Position numbers and translations under genes: made by a program. Below, piece by piece: positions 24,294-37,225 of a DNA stretch of 64,000 nt. The DNA comes from Litoditis marina (taxonomy: Eukaryota; Nematoda; Chromadorea; Rhabditida; Rhabditidae): positions 3,372,214-3,436,213 of the forward strand of contig OZ038436.1 in assembly GCA_964036275.1 (NCBI GenBank). The letters are read 5' to 3'. The first letter of the stretch is position 1. Each line of letters begins with the position of its first letter. Below the pieces are notes generated by a model, which was not told where the DNA came from, did no database searches, and saw only the letters and a list, made by a program, of their open reading frames with translations.

Positions 24294-24907
24294 TATTTTT
24301 AGTATTTTGTACAATATTATTCTAAAAACCCCATAATTGTGTCTAATTATTAGCTGCATTAAAACCTCGTACAGAACAGGATAGTTCTGAAAGGTGCCCT
24401 AAGGTGTGGGTGCGAAAGAACACCACATATCTGCCTATTTATATTAGACCAAATGAGAAATGATGGTAACTATGATATATTACTGTTCATAGTTTGAACG
24501 GGAAAAACTATTACATTTGAATGTGAGGCGAGGGAGGTCAATGTAATTGTTCTGAAAAACAAACTTTCGAGATAAACGTGTCTCAACTATCCAACAAAAG
24601 CTGTAAGCAGGTGTTTTCCGTGATTGACGAAAACGGCTTCTCTGCCTTTGGGTTTTGGAGCATCGTCTGTAAGCAGAGAAATGGTTTCTGAATTTGATGA
24701 GGCCGAAATATTGGTAAGAAAAATGTTCGAAATTCTTTTGTTGTCAGGCTCAGTTCAAGCGGCGGAAAAATGTTACAATCGCCGTATGTATAACATTATA
24801 GCGCTTTTTAGAGACACTCTCTCTTCATCTGTTAATCTGAGTAAGAAGGAGTAAGTAAGTAAGTATGCGATAGAGATAGAATGGGAGAAGAGAATGGGGT
24901 TACTCAC

Positions 24908-26650
24908 CAGCCTCTGATCATGGTGGAGCCGATCGACTTCCGCCTCCAGCTCATCGATTCTTGCATTCCGTAGGGCCAAGGTACGACATACTCCGTCGGA
25001 CTGCAAACACAATTACATTACAATTACAACATGACGGATAACGGGAGATAGAAAAAGCTCAAAATTATCACTATTTCAATTTAAACTAATCTAGAATATA
25101 TGTGTACTCACGAAGTTAGTTTCTTGTGCCAGGTCCTCTCTGAGACCCCGGTTTTTTCTTTCCGAAGATTCGAGGCGAGCTTCGAGCGCGGCCCTCGAGC
25201 CATCTGTGATGGTTTCTTCTCCATCTATCGAGCCGACCAAGTTTGTTCTTGGTCGGCTTCCCGATCCTTCCAATATTTTTTCCGGTCAGCCTCTCGTTTG
25301 TGGCTGGCCTGCAACTCCTGCGAGAGTTTGTAATGGTCCTTGTACAGACCAGACGCCTGAAATGAATGAAATGTTGATTTCAAGTAAGCTTCTCACGAAG
25401 AATCTTGATAATGAAGAGATAACAAATGATAATTTTTCAATTTAATTCAATCAATGAACAATGTTGAAATGTTATTAACGTTTTTCTCACACACACAAAA
25501 TACACTAAAATATACATAACATTACATACATTTACAGTAAGATGGAGAGAGAGAGATCATTTGAGAAATTATATAATATGCGTAAGCTTATATTAAAATG
25601 TTAATTATATCTAAAACGCTTAACTTCATACAGGTGATAATCTTTTATATAATAAGGTTAGAGAGATAGTTGAAACGCACTGGGTCCTGTGTGGCACTGG
25701 GTGAGCGAGAGAAAGAGAGATAAAGACGGAGTTAGAGAGAGAAATTGAGAAAACGAGAGAGAGGGAGAGAGAGGGGGGAGCGAGAGAAATAGGAAACCTC
25801 ACCGGTCGTCGGCTGGCGTACGACTCCTGGCAGCAGCGGGGGGAGCTGTCCAGAGGTCGTTCCTGAAAAAAGATGATTACAATGTCGTTTTTATACATCT
25901 AAAGATAGAGACACTGAAAATGTGTGAAGAAAGATAGAGAACGAGAGATAGATAAAGAGGGGAAGAAAACGAGAGAGAGGGCAAGAAAGAGAGGTGAGCG
26001 AGAGAGAAAGCGAGACAGCCAGAGTAGGAACTTTACCTGTTCTGCCCAGTTTTTTCATTGATGTTCTTGGAGCTGCGGGTGCGTCGTTGCATTTCCACCG
26101 AAGACCTGAAATATGAAATAAGCGCAAATGCCATATTCATCGATTCAAAGATACAACGAGAATTTGTGGAAAGAGAGAGAGAGAAAGAGAAAGAATAAGA
26201 GAGAGAAAGAGAACAAAAAAAAGAGAATAAGAGAGGTTACCTTGATTTGGTTTTTGACTTGTTAGGCTCGCGCCAAGATGTGAGCTGGTGCCGCTCCAGT
26301 CTTCGGTCGTCCGCGTTAGAAGGCACTGGAATCGAATAAACATAATACATGGTTTCCGCAGGAAGGTACACAGTATATCCGAAGAAAGAATAAGAGCGAT
26401 AACGGTGTGAGAAAAAGAGACGGAGAGACGAAGAGAAAGAGAGATAGCGAGAAAAAGAGAGAGAGAGAGAGAGAAAGGAGAAAGAAAGGAGAAAAAAGAG
26501 TGAAAGACTGAGAGAAAAAGAGAGAAAGCGAGAGAAAGAGAATGGGAAAGAGGGAGGAAGTTCGGAGAAAGGAGTAGCAGGTTCACTAGACTGAGGGAGA
26601 ATGGGAACTCACTTGTGTTAGCAGGTTAGTCGGTGAGTAGAGCTCTGAAT
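24908..26650 (-). pseudogene. Repeated coiled-coil gene family, copy 1
   Basis: Unrecognised family. In transcript order the exons are: about 26650-26613 (untranslated, ends CACAA), 26325-26241, 26105-26037, 25862-25803, 25356-25112 and 25000-24908. The A ending exon 1 plus TG opening exon 2 make the start codon. Exons 2-4 read in one frame: MPSNADDRRLERHQLTSW, REPNKSKTKSR, MQRRTRSSKNINEKTGQN, then TAPPAAARSRTPADDR. Exons 3 (69 bp) and 4 (60 bp) are phase-symmetric. The fifth exon starts with a coiled-coil frame (GLYKDHYKLSQELQASHKRE) that meets a stop, while its end and the last exon continue in another frame (LEARLESSERKNRGLREDL, then IDELEAEVDRLHHDQRL). A linking exon present in copy 3 is missing here, so this copy is probably broken. 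The terminal NGIYQDEELRY exon is absent because the duplication stops at about 24783. Confidence 0.6.
25540..26580. repeat. GA-rich introns of family copy 1
   Basis: Interrupted (GA)n on the plus strand between the small exons. Such tracts separate the exon modules in all family copies. Confidence 0.9.
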
Positions 26651-26673
26651 GGAGTCTTCTCAGCCGTTTTCTG

Positions 26674-26681
26674 CTTATATA
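26674..26681 (-). promoter_or_regulatory. TATA box of family copy 1
   Basis: TATATAAG on the minus strand lies about 25-30 bases upstream of the inferred first exon. The same core and flanks are conserved at 46801-46808. Confidence 0.55.
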
Positions 26682-27460
26682 CTGCACGTGAAAACGCGTT
26701 TCCCTGCAGCTTTTCCCTGAAAACCGGGAAATCATTCTCGAAAACGCGTCCACCTCAGCAGCTTGAAAACAGAAAACCCATCCACTAAACGGCAATATCG
26801 ATATTAGACATAGAAAGAACGTATAAAATATTATATTAAACAGAATCAATTTGTATAATAATTGAAAAACACTCAACTATATAAAATTCAAAATTATAAG
26901 AGCTCAGAAGTATAAATTTTATGTGCCGAGTGAAGAGACAATGCAACGACAGACAGAATCTGGCACACGTCATTTTACACGCGAACGCGCGCTATGCTAA
27001 TCAGCTTACATGTTAAAGAAGGTAGGACACCAATAAAGAAATATGGCGCTTATAATAATTATTATGGCGCTTTTAATAATTATTATAGATTAGCATAGCG
27101 CGCTGTGGGACGAGACATAACGCGAATGAGGAGAAGTCAGATGGTTGTACAAAATGTCCCTGGGTCAGAACTCGATTCCCCGCGGGTCAGAACTTGATCT
27201 CTCCTGTTGGTGTCTGGCGTCCTTTGACAGGCAAACATGCAACACAAATTTATTGGTAGGTTATTAATCGATTCAAAACATCTGCCTGTTTGGTGACAAA
27301 AACAACTCTGTGATATTCTCTCATGAGATATATTGTGAGTAAGAGTTACACATTATTCGGTAGGTTATTGCGTGAGCCATTCAGCTATCGGAAAGTTTAT
27401 GAACTACCTCACTTTTTTCAGGGTTCTACAGGATAGTTTCCGTGAGATGCTGCAGGTTTA

Positions 27461-27753
27461 GGTGAATTCTTTATGTAACCGGCTTTTTTTGTAACCTAAC
27501 CGGATTTTGGTAATCCTTTTTGGGTTATCTTATTGGGTAACCGATCGATAACCGAAAATGAGAAGCGGTCGGTAACCGACAGTGAAAAGCGGTTACCTGT
27601 TTTTCCTCTGCAAAATTTGATTCTTACCGTTACTTTCTACGGACTTAAAGTTTAGTTTCAGGTTACCTACCGGTAACCGCAAGTAACCCAAAAAAAAGAG
27701 TTACCAAAAACCGGCATGGTTGCCGAAAAAACCGGTTACATATAGAATTGGCC
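27461..27753. mobile_element. GGTTACC hairpin MITE (paralogue of 48520)
   Basis: Same insertion as at 48520. Its right end has a short local repeat of ACATATATAGAATTGGCCG. Confidence 0.75.
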
Positions 27754-28423
27754 GAAGGTTACATATATAGAATTGGCCGTAAGCTTACAAGCCTTCTGGC
27801 ATATTATTTGCAGTGATTGTTAGCAATCAAAGTCAGTGTTTGTCAGTGTTTATAGTAGAAGTCAATTAAATATCACGTGAAATTTGCATTCTAATGAGGC
27901 ATCGAGCACTTTTTATTGCACTTTTTTAGGTTTTGCTGTGTTTAACATGTTCCGTGACTGTGTTACTGACTATAGGGCTCGCCTTCTGGAAACAAGACTA
28001 AGTGTTCGTATGCTCGCCTTTTTTCTGTGTTTGTAGTTTAATCCAGTTCGTTTTCGGTCGGAAATCGTGAATTATGGTGATTCAATGATGCGTTTCTACT
28101 TTCTCAGACTTCAATACACTTCAATACAAATACACGCATTTCAGTTTACCTTCATGATCCCGTTTTCAACAGAGTACTATAATAACACCACTATATAGAG
28201 ATGGCGTCACACTTGACTGCGCTTCATTCAATTTCACATACAACTTTTAGTTCTACGAAAGTGTTGCTCTAAACTCCGGATAATCACAAACTGATTAAAA
28301 TCCAAAGAATTTCTGTCATCTTTCATACTATATTACCTCAAGGATTTTCGAATAAAACTAATTTATCATATGAAAACATCAGTTTATTCAGGTTCAGTAA
28401 AAAAAATTGTCGTTCATTCAACA

Positions 28424-28536
28424 ATGTTGCACAAACACAACGCACGTATGTCGTCGAAGTCCACATGAAATACCCTGCCCTTTCTGAAATATCATGCGTG
28501 CGTTGTGAACCATTGTGCAACATTTGTATTGTTCTA
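28424..28536. mobile_element. Short hairpin MITE (CAATGTTGCACAA)
   Basis: Inverted ends CAATGTTGCACAA and TTGTGCAACATTTG, with inner CAACGCACG/CGTGCGTTG. Confidence 0.55.
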
Positions 28537-28539
28537 TTT

Positions 28540-31500
28540 TCGCAGAATACTTCTGCTACAGTATCACAGCAATTCGTATTGTTCACTTTTTGCTGATATA
28601 GAGGTCAAACCGAACACAACTCACGCATTTGTTGGTTCCCCCACTTTTCACTAATTTAACTATAATTGTTAATTAGCGTGCGAAATTTATCACCCACGTT
28701 TAATTTATTCTGCACTAGTTTGGTTAATAACAACTTGGTTACTAAAATCTACTTTTTCCGTTTGTGTGCGTTCATATTAGTGCATTGTTGTATGAGAACT
28801 GACATAATGTTGAACTGAGTTAATAAAAATCAGTCAAATGTGGCACCTCATGTTTATAGGTAACTATTAAGCAGACGGTAGTAGTTCTCTGTTCGTTGCT
28901 TGATGTAAAATATAGAAATGTGTGCATGAAAGCACTACTGTTAATAAATAATGATAATTTCATTTCAAAACATTTCGAAAGGTTCGCTTTTCGACAATAA
29001 CCTCCGTGTTTCACAAAATGTACTTAAATAGACCGTACCTCTTCAGTTTGATGATGTAAGCTATTGCCGGTCACATGAGAAGAAAAATAAACAGAACAAT
29101 ATGATAGGAAATAGGGAACATTTCCCAACTTAGGTCGTTTTTGTGTAAACTTAAGCCACAGCGTGTAGACGCGCACAAACTGTCCACGAAACGTGCGCAA
29201 AAAGTATCAAAAATTTGAAAAGTTAACAATTGAAAGAAAGGGTTTTCGATATTGATTCAAAATATCGTTTTGTTGACAATCGAGGTTGTGTTTACTAGAA
29301 CATGGCCAAAAGCTTTGTGATACAGTAATTCTATGAATGACTTGGCTCATAAAACCCTCAGTTCTCCACGATTTAAATTTTCCTTTTCTGTCGTTCAATG
29401 CGATGGTCCACCAGTACAATATTGAAGCAGTGTCTTGCCTTTTCGTTTTTTTCTATTCGATCAAAATTACAGAGAAACGGTCCCTCCAAAAGCCAGTTAC
29501 TTATATGGTCTGGTAATACAAACAAACAATCATCAGAGTATGAAGTATTATAAAGTTGTTGTGTGCTGTGGACATCAGAACTCAGAAGTTAAAATATACA
29601 CAATCAAATTTACAGTATCTAACTCCTATAGTATTCCTCAAGTATTCGAAAATGAGTTGGATATTCAATCGATTCACTTTTGTTAGCGTAGCATTTGCCC
29701 CTTATTCTGGTTTCACATTCAGTTTTACCATAACCACATCCAAGTTTTCTTACTGTTTGTATATGTACACATCAGTATTTTTCAGCTGTCTCAGCAATGT
29801 TTTCGGTAAATCACAATGTTCGAAATATTGGATGAGAAACAAAAAAAACATTAATGACGTGCCATTGTGCCCAACGTTTCATTTTCTAGAAGTACAGAAT
29901 GTGGACTTCAGTTGACCAAATACTACTCCAAATGAATATTGTTGGCACGTTTGCAACGTATGTAACAGTTTCAATTCAAAATACTACTGTTTTACTCGCA
30001 GGTGAAGTGTATTGAGACTAGTGAACCTGCGCATCATTAGCATCAGTTAGAATGACATATCGGGACCTCAATCACAACTTTACATTGAGGTTTGAGCTTA
30101 CAAAATTCGACCAAATTTGTGATTTGCACCTCTGAGCGGCACTCGAATGTTTTGCGCACACTTTATATCTCGCTCTAATTTTTCAACTCAATTTACTTTC
30201 GTGATCCATTACAAAAAATGTCGCTGTTTCCTTCAATGATAGTAGAGGAAAAAATGTCATTTTGCTGTAAGAATGAGGAGTACTGTTCAAATGGTCGTCA
30301 CTCTCTCACAATAGAATGCACCTACCGTATCATTTCGAATTATCGAGAATTTTGAGAGTTTTAATTTAATGATAATTTTAATTTGCAGCTTAAAGTTTCT
30401 TGGGAGTACATTTGTAGCAGTTGTATTTTAGGTGGAACTTAATACTTAACGTCCGGTTTGGTTAGATGTTTCTGAAATTGTTTGAAAAAGAATTTGGTTG
30501 AAAAGTATAGAATTTCTTTTTAGAGATGGGTTTATATTGCCTTTGTGTACGAGAACTCACACCTTTTGTTTGGGTGGAAGTGTGCTGAAATCTGTGAGTA
30601 AAAATCAGTCAAATGTGGCACCCCATGTTCATAGGAGTCACCATTGAGTAGTCTGTAATATAGTCAGTAAAACGAGGTTAATAATAATAATAATGAGTTT
30701 ATCAATATTCTGTATAACAATCGAATTAGCGACGAGATGATAACTTATGAACTGATGTCTAAAAACAGAAAACTAATAAAACAGCGAGTAATACATAAAA
30801 GTTCATATTATTTAGAAGATAATAAACGCGATTGAAGATGAGCACATAGGAACGTGAGATGCCTATTTACAAGGTGGAAGGGGTTCCCATGATGGGTTAA
30901 TGTGATAACGGAAACCATAGAGATCAAAGTACACATCAGAAACAATTGGGGCAAGATGAGAATGTAATTGATAGCAGCCATGGAAAGCACTGTAACGTTC
31001 ACGCATAGGAAACTTACTGCGATGCATGTCATACAAAGCAATAACGTTAGATTGACTCAGTATTAAAAAAATAAAAAAGTGGGTACGCGATCGGACGTGT
31101 AATAATACTTCGACTATACCAGTATTTGATAACTTGTTATATTAATTGATTGGACATCTACTGATAATAACCACTCACCGGGGTCTAGACTATTGCCAAA
31201 CGCCCGATGTATATTCGAAAACATTTCTCCAATAAACAAACAGCATTTTAGATTTACTGTTTTCCATGTTTGTAGTAATCAATGTAGAAAACATAATCCC
31301 AAAGTTCAAACTATTTACAATACCTACAAAATATGAAAAATTTATCTGAAAGATTCACAATCTTACTGTAGAGAGCTATTGTTGCGTGAAACACACTTAT
31401 ATAACAGTGAGTATTAAAATATTGATAAGACATCTTTTAATGAGAACTACCCTCCCTCGTCTAGACTAGTGCCCAAAACCTTATGTAACAGTATTTACTA

Positions 31501-34257
31501 GATCTGCCTAAAATTGTTGTAATTAAATAAAGATACTATGCGTACTTTTTATTAATGTGATGAATGCAAGACAGTCCAGGAATCTGTAAAGAAAGATTGT
31601 GAATTACCTAGCAACTACAAAACATTGAACTGTTTTAAGTTCAATTGGAAATTTAGATTTGAACACTTGCCGAATTTCGCAAAAACAACAAGTACAACTG
31701 GCTACAACATCGTACACAGTGCCGTAGTTTGTAATCCCAAGTGGCCATGTGAGTTACATGAGCAAATTTTGGATGAAAAATTGTCAACTGCTGCTACTCT
31801 TGGTTCAACATTTTATTGCACATTTTTGAAGAACTACATGTTACCATTCAGAACAAACAAAATACTATCAAAAGCTGAGTCAGATATTAACGATTGAAAA
31901 TATTGAACAGTTGGACAGTTTAAGTCTTATTTAGATGTGATTGACATTACTGCCTTATATCAAAATGTTCCATATACATTTCAATGAATGCGAGAAATCA
32001 ACTGAGATTCTCAGAAGGTCCCCCTTACTTGTAGATGAAAGAGTTATGCTTCCATCCCTTTGGGGACTCAGTTTATTCCTAATGTCTTGAAACAGTTTGT
32101 TTATCGACTCAAAGGAATAAACATTATTATAGAATCGTGTTGTAAATTGATCTCGAAATAGAAACTACGCCCTTTTCGCTCCATTCCGACCAGAACAGAG
32201 GGATCAAACTACAATAACAGCTACAAACCAGAGTGTAATGGCCAACTTGCGAGAGGGTCGACTCCATCACTGCTAGCCCCTATTTAAATGTCAGATTTAG
32301 AAGGTTGGAATTGTAGACTCACTTTCGACTAGCTCCAATTCTGCTCCATTGTAGGATCAATATTAGTACTCATATATAGAGATGGCGCAACACTAGAGCG
32401 CGCATAGTTCCGATCTTTTCACACAGATGTACTGAAAGAATTCTGTATCGCGCGCAGCGCGAAGCGCTGCGTGTGAGTTGTGTTTGGTTTGGCCATTGCG
32501 CACCCATTTTTGGCTTTCAAACCACTAAAGTCTTCGAATAAAACATTTTTTTGAAATTTAAAAAGAGAGAGAGCTAGATATCTATTCAATACATGTTGTG
32601 TAAAAAAAATTAGGAAAATCGGTCAAGGTTGAAAAAAGTTATGCTGTTGTGTCGTTATGAAAATGTCCCTCGTCCCTCGTCCCTCGTCCCTCGTCCGGTG
32701 TCCGCATAGAAAATTATTTTTTTTAACCACTGAACCGATTCGGCTGAAATTTGGCACACATGCGTAGACCTCAAAGTTAGCTTGGCCCTCAAAGTTTGAT
32801 GATGTCACGTTCAGTTTGGCGCTTGGCGCCGGTGCCAATAGGCGCCAGAAGCTGGAAAATATGTGTTCCCATGGATGAAATGCTCCCAAATTCTGCACAG
32901 AGGTTAGATAAGTGAATCCCAGGCTTTTCTAAAAATTTGGTGTCATGGTTTATATTTGGCGCCAAACGCTGGCGCCCAGTGGCGCCAAACTAGAACAACG
33001 CTAGGAAAGTAGGGTAACGAGCGATATGTTTCACAGATGTCCGAACTATGAACATAATTGACGAATATCACTTGGATACCAACATTTCTTCGAGATTCTG
33101 CGCCAAAACGGTACTTTATCCGCCAAATGGCGCCAAAATTGAAAATAGGGTTTCTGAACCAAAAAACAGTCGGAAATTGTGCTAACTGGACAATACATTT
33201 GTTTGCACAACGGTTCATAACGTTCTTAGGGGAAACCACTATGCACTTTTACGTTCAAGTTATACTTTGTATATTCTGTTTTTGTGAACCGTAGTGCAAA
33301 CAAATGTATTGTTCTTTTTTTGTTGCACACTCATTCACAACATCGTATTGTTCACTTTTTGCAGAAAACGATGAAACCAAACAGAACTCACACACTTTCT
33401 GGTCCCCCACTTTTTACGAATTACACTACTTGACTCTTGTAAGTTTGAAGAGTTTGGGATATTGTAAATCATACTTTACCTCTTTATTTTTATTACATCA
33501 AATCTGATATAAAAACTTGAACTTTTTCAGGTTGAAGAAAACACGTGCTTTATAAACATAACAATTTACAGAAATTAATCTGGTGACATAAACACATATG
33601 AAATCCGAAGAGGCGCTATTATTGTGTGATGAACCAGTTATATTGAGCCTTGTCCTATAAAGTTCAATAAAGGAAGAAACACTGACGCTAAAAATGAAAC
33701 AAAATAAAACGCTCCGCATGACTTCTTTCATTCTTCATTTTCAATTTCGTTTCGGTTATTCGGGCAATTTATGTATTTCAAACGAGCTGAAGCACTAACG
33801 AAACATCGCGTACAGAGTCCTATATACAACACTCACGAAGCATTGAAGTGTGCTAATTATTGCTGCCACATAAATGTGAAAAACGTAACTGAACTGAAGC
33901 TCGATAAACACCGTAACGCTAAAATATTACTCTACTAATTTTTTACTGAATTATAAAGTTCACTTATTATGCTCAGTTTTTAAGAAAATAAATTCTGATC
34001 TCAATCTTTGGATGAAGGTTGAAACAGGTAAGATGGAGGACCCGATAGAAGCAAACGAAAGAAAACACGTGATTCACGAACATCATCACTTTCAACCCCT
34101 GAAAAAATGTTTAAATTTAATTTGATACCATCCAATCTTTGTTTTCAGTTCAAACTATGCGGGGCCAATTGAACACACTGTGAAGATGATTTGGATTTAT
34201 GAACCCCTTTCGTCATGTTTTTGATGATCCCCGCAATGATTTAGATATCAAGGGAAT
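28540..34257. other. Gene-poor AT-rich region, diverged paralogue of 49.9-56.5 kb
   Basis: Contains scattered blocks also present at 49.9-56.5 kb: CAGTCAAATGTGGCACC (28836, 30605, 54177), GGTCACATGAGAAGAA (29070, 56270), ACAACTGGCTACAACAT (31694, 50420, 55680), GACTCTTGTAAGTTTGAAGAG (33432, 54662). There is a CCCTCGT short repeat at about 32667 and GGCGCC-rich sequence at 32815-33145. No supported exon. Confidence 0.6.
33191..33311. mobile_element. Short hairpin MITE (CAATACATTTGTTTGCAC)
   Basis: Inverted ends of about 28 bp, CAATACATTTGTTTGCAC and its complement, followed by ACGGTTCA/TGAACCGT. Confidence 0.65.
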
Positions 34258-34619
34258 ATTTTACTTTCGCCCCCCCCCCCACTTTTTTTCGTTCCAGCCT
34301 AAATAAGTCCTGTGTTGTTTTCACTCCCCACTAGGGGGGGGGGGGGGGGGGGGTGAAAGTAACATGGCTCCGTTTCAACTAAAAATCAGAAAGATGGGGG
34401 CGATTGTTAAAGATTGTCAAGCATGTTTTTTTCACCCCCCCCCCCCCCCCCCCAATTTATGTTAGTGGGGGGTTATTATACAATGTCGACATTTAACTTT
34501 TGCCCCCACCCTACCATACATTTACCTTTTACCCCCACCATTCTCTGTTGAACCTAGTGCGGGTGGGGGAGAGGGCAAACTAGGGTGCGATTGTACGGTG
34601 GGGGGGGCAGAAGTAAAAA
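34258..34619. mobile_element. Related element with G/C homopolymers
   Basis: Inverted ends TTTTACTTTCGCCCCC / TTTTTACTTCTGCCCCC. Inside are nested palindromes built on runs of 19-20 C or G (34334-34353 and 34435-34453). Its right end is the left breakpoint of the duplicated gss-1 3' region. Confidence 0.65.
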
Positions 34620-34799
34620 TCGATATTTCTTTAAAATTAGAAAAATAAAAAAATCGATATTTCGTTCAGGTTCTAGCCGAAGACGGAGTAGTGGAGAGAT
34701 ACGTGGGAAATCCGAGAGAAGCGGCGGCGATTAGAAACATTTTTGCGGGTCTCTGGGCGATTGCGGGAGAAGACCCATTGACACAGAGAATGGTCAAGG

Positions 34800-35070
34800 T
34801 ACGGGGGAATACTCTCCTTCCCTCTTTCTCTCTCTTTCTCTGTCTCTCTTTCTCTCTTTCTCTCTCTTTCTCCGTCTCTCTCTTCTCTCTCTCTCTCTTT
34901 CTATCTCTCTCTTTCTGTCTGTTGTAGAGGGAGAAGATAGTCAAGGTACGGGGGAATACTCTCTTTCTCTCTCTTTCTCTCTCTGTCTCCGTCTCTCTTC
35001 TCTCTCTCTCTCTTTCGGTCTGTTATAGAGGGAGAAGATAGTCAAGGTACGGGGAAGACTCTCTTGAATG
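34800..35070. repeat. CT-rich tract with repeated donor fragments
   Basis: GTCAAGGTACGGGG, the exon end and donor ending at 34798, recurs at about 34938-34955 and 35039-35054, each preceded by GAGGGAGAAGATA and followed by CT-rich sequence. Confidence 0.8.
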
Positions 35071-35737
35071 TTTCACGCACACTTCATATGTTCAGCTTGA
35101 CTTGTTTTAAACGTTCGTTCCATGTCAGTTTTATTTATTATGTACCAGCAATTTCGCATTTGCGTAGAGGTTAACTTGTCTCTTAGTTGTTCTTCCCCTT
35201 CTTCTTTATCTATCTCTCTCAATCTCTCTCTTACCTTGTCTTTCTCTCACCGTGTGGTTCCTTGAAAAAACCTTCCACATGAGTTTATGGCTGGTTCAAT
35301 GTGTGATTGGTTCCTTTGAGCTGCACTCGAATGTTGCTCGCACAATATATATCTTCGCTCCGTCCTTTGATCCATCCATGTCAGATCGTTACTAGAAGTT
35401 TAGGTATTCACTTAATAGGTAGGGAAGTGGTCGCAACCTCTCCCTTTCTTTTTCTATCGTACCCCTATGGCCCATATCTACTCCTTCTCACTACCTCTTC
35501 TCTCTATCTCTCCTTCTCTTTCCCTAATGTTCCTGCTCGTTCCAGGGTGCCATCAGTCATCCCTCTGAATTCGTGTTGAAACCCCAGTTGGAGGGTGGTG
35601 GGGGCAACTTCTATGGTGAGGAAATGGTGACCAAACTACAGACTATGAACAGAGAGGAGAGAGGAGCTCACATTCTGATGGAGAGAATACAACCGCTAGT
35701 TGTCGAGGTAATTTAACAGTATTTGTGTCTACAGCTT

Positions 35738-35859
35738 GAAGAAGGAGGATTATGTGGTCCAATCGCAACGCTTCAGTCCTTTAAACTGCATTACATTCTT
35801 CCATTGCAGTTTAAAGGACCGTTGACACGGGATTGGTCCACATAATCGTCCTTCTTTAA
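35738..35859. mobile_element. GGACGATTATGTGG hairpin MITE
   Basis: Paralogous intron to 23025-23148, but here about 25 extra bases (TATTTGTGTCTACAGC and neighbours) separate it from the donor. That sequence is repeated to the element's right. Confidence 0.7.
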
Positions 35860-36050
35860 CGAAATTTGTCTACAACTTGAAGTAAACTTTGTTTGAGTTA
35901 TTCTTAGTTCGAGGTTTAGGTGATGAATGGGCTGAATTTGCGAAAATCAAGTTTTTGTACAGAAAAGTGTGGAACGACTCTTCCTATGGTGTGATAAGAG
36001 AAAAGGGCGACAGGGAAATTCTATACCGTTAGGATGTGTGCGGGGGTGAG

Positions 36051-36312
36051 GGGTGAATTCTATATCTAACCAGGTTTTTAGGTGACCTAACCGTTTCTTG
36101 GTAACCTGTTTGTCAGGTTACCTCAGTAGGTAACCGGTGGGTAACCTAAAATGAAAAACCGGTTACCTGTTTTTCTAACGCAAAATGTGGTTTTCACCGT
36201 TAGTTTGAGCGGTAACCGGATTTTAGTTTTAGGTTACTTTCAGGTTACCTACTAAGGTAACCTCAAAAAAGGGTTAGGTTACCTAAAAACCCGGTTAGTT
36301 GTAGAATTGGCC
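36051..36312. mobile_element. GGTTACC hairpin MITE with 8-bp target duplication
   Basis: GGGGTGAG is duplicated at 36043-36050 and 36313-36320. The ends are GGGTGAATTCTATATCTAAC and, inverted, GGCCAATTCTACAACTAACC. The whole element folds back on itself. The gss-1 paralogue has a single target at 23337-23344. Confidence 0.85.
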
Positions 36313-36730
36313 GGGGTGAGAGGCCATCTGGCAATTGGTCGGTTTCATATAACTTGTCAGTGTATTTCATCCGAATGTTTCTGCAGACATATTTGTTTCC
36401 AGCCCACGGTCGTGAAATGATTTATGGTTCATTTAACAAAAAAGTAGAATTCTGCCAACAGAAAGCGTTCTAGTTCTGAAATTGACATTCGTTAGAGAAA
36501 GAAAAAAGTGACCTTTATAATTGGTCCAAATGTCGTATATTTCACCTGAATGTTTCTTCAGAACTACTTGATCCGTGCCGAGATGCCGTCTGTGATGGGC
36601 GATGTTGTGAGTGAACTGGGAATCTACGGCTATGCCCTGGGGCAGAAAAATGACGTGGGAACAGTGACCAGCGGACATCTTTTGAGGACAAAGGCAGAGA
36701 AGACTAACGAGGTATGTGTCTTTTTCTGGT

Positions 36731-36866
36731 CGATTCCACAAATAACCGGGTATTTCGTTAACCCTATCAGGTAACCATGAACGAGTTACATGGTCAACTA
36801 TTTTGCTTACCTTGTAATTAACAAAAGGGTAAACAAAGTACCGGGTTGGATAGAGAATTCGCCTTT
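36731..36866. mobile_element. GTTAACC-subtype MITE, internally deleted
   Basis: Counterpart of 23752-23932, missing the stretch with TTTCTAACACCC and GGTTACCAAG. Confidence 0.6.
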
Positions 36867-37225
36867 TTTCATTCCTACCGAGACGCCCACAGCAGAAATT
36901 GAAAATTTTCAGTGAATTAATCAGTGAGAGTTATTGAATTGTTTCCAAAACTTTATTTTAAACTAACACTTTACAAACAAAACTTTTTTTTACAAAACTT
37001 CACTTTAAACCAACAACAACAAAACCAACAGGAAAAGTATTTTATTTCACATTTCACATCAGAATTTGTTTCTTCTTTGCAGGGCGGAGTCGCTGTTGGT
37101 GCTGCCGTAATCGACAGCCCATTCCTGTTCGAACTTCTCTAAGAATACGGGAAGGGGAGATGAAAACTGTGATATTCGACTTTTGTGATTAATAATGTTT
37201 GTTAATTTTACATTCATAGGTATTC

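Larger units (their letters stand above)
22215..24765. repeat. Segmental duplication, gss-1 3' region, copy 1
   Basis: This segment pairs with 34620-38015. Homology begins inside intron 9 about 50 bases before exon 10, and ends about 560 bases after the stop. Copy 2 differs by extra elements at 36051-36312 and 37597-37947, and by rearranged (CT)n in the first intron. Confidence 0.85.
24783..28420. repeat. Segmental duplication A, copy 1
   Basis: Shares nearly all sequence with 43735-49850: the coiled-coil gene, its promoter and about 1.7 kb beyond. It lacks the 807-bp element, the hairpin element and the retroposon insert found in copy 2, so it supplies their empty sites. Confidence 0.85.
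34670..37142 (+). pseudogene. Duplicated last four exons of gss-1
   Basis: Exons 34670-34798, 35546-35707, 36562-36711 and 37083-37142 match gss-1 exons 10-13 in length and phase. Only about three amino-acid changes were noticed (T to I and E to A in the first exon, E to G in the third). All splice sites are canonical, including a GT donor after the third exon where the upstream copy has GC. The ATP loop and A-loop are intact. No copy of exons 1-9 or any promoter precedes it, so alone it cannot make an enzyme. Exon 9 of gss-1 ends in phase 0 and could splice here across 12.7 kb, making this an alternative 3' terminus. The near identity of exons beside diverged introns suggests recent duplication, exchange or selection. 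Confidence 0.85.

Noticed and set aside
30808..31041. Hydrophobic minus-strand frame suggestive of a nematode chemoreceptor exon
   Set aside because: No family motif could be recognised, no companion exons in phase, and the region is repeat-rich.
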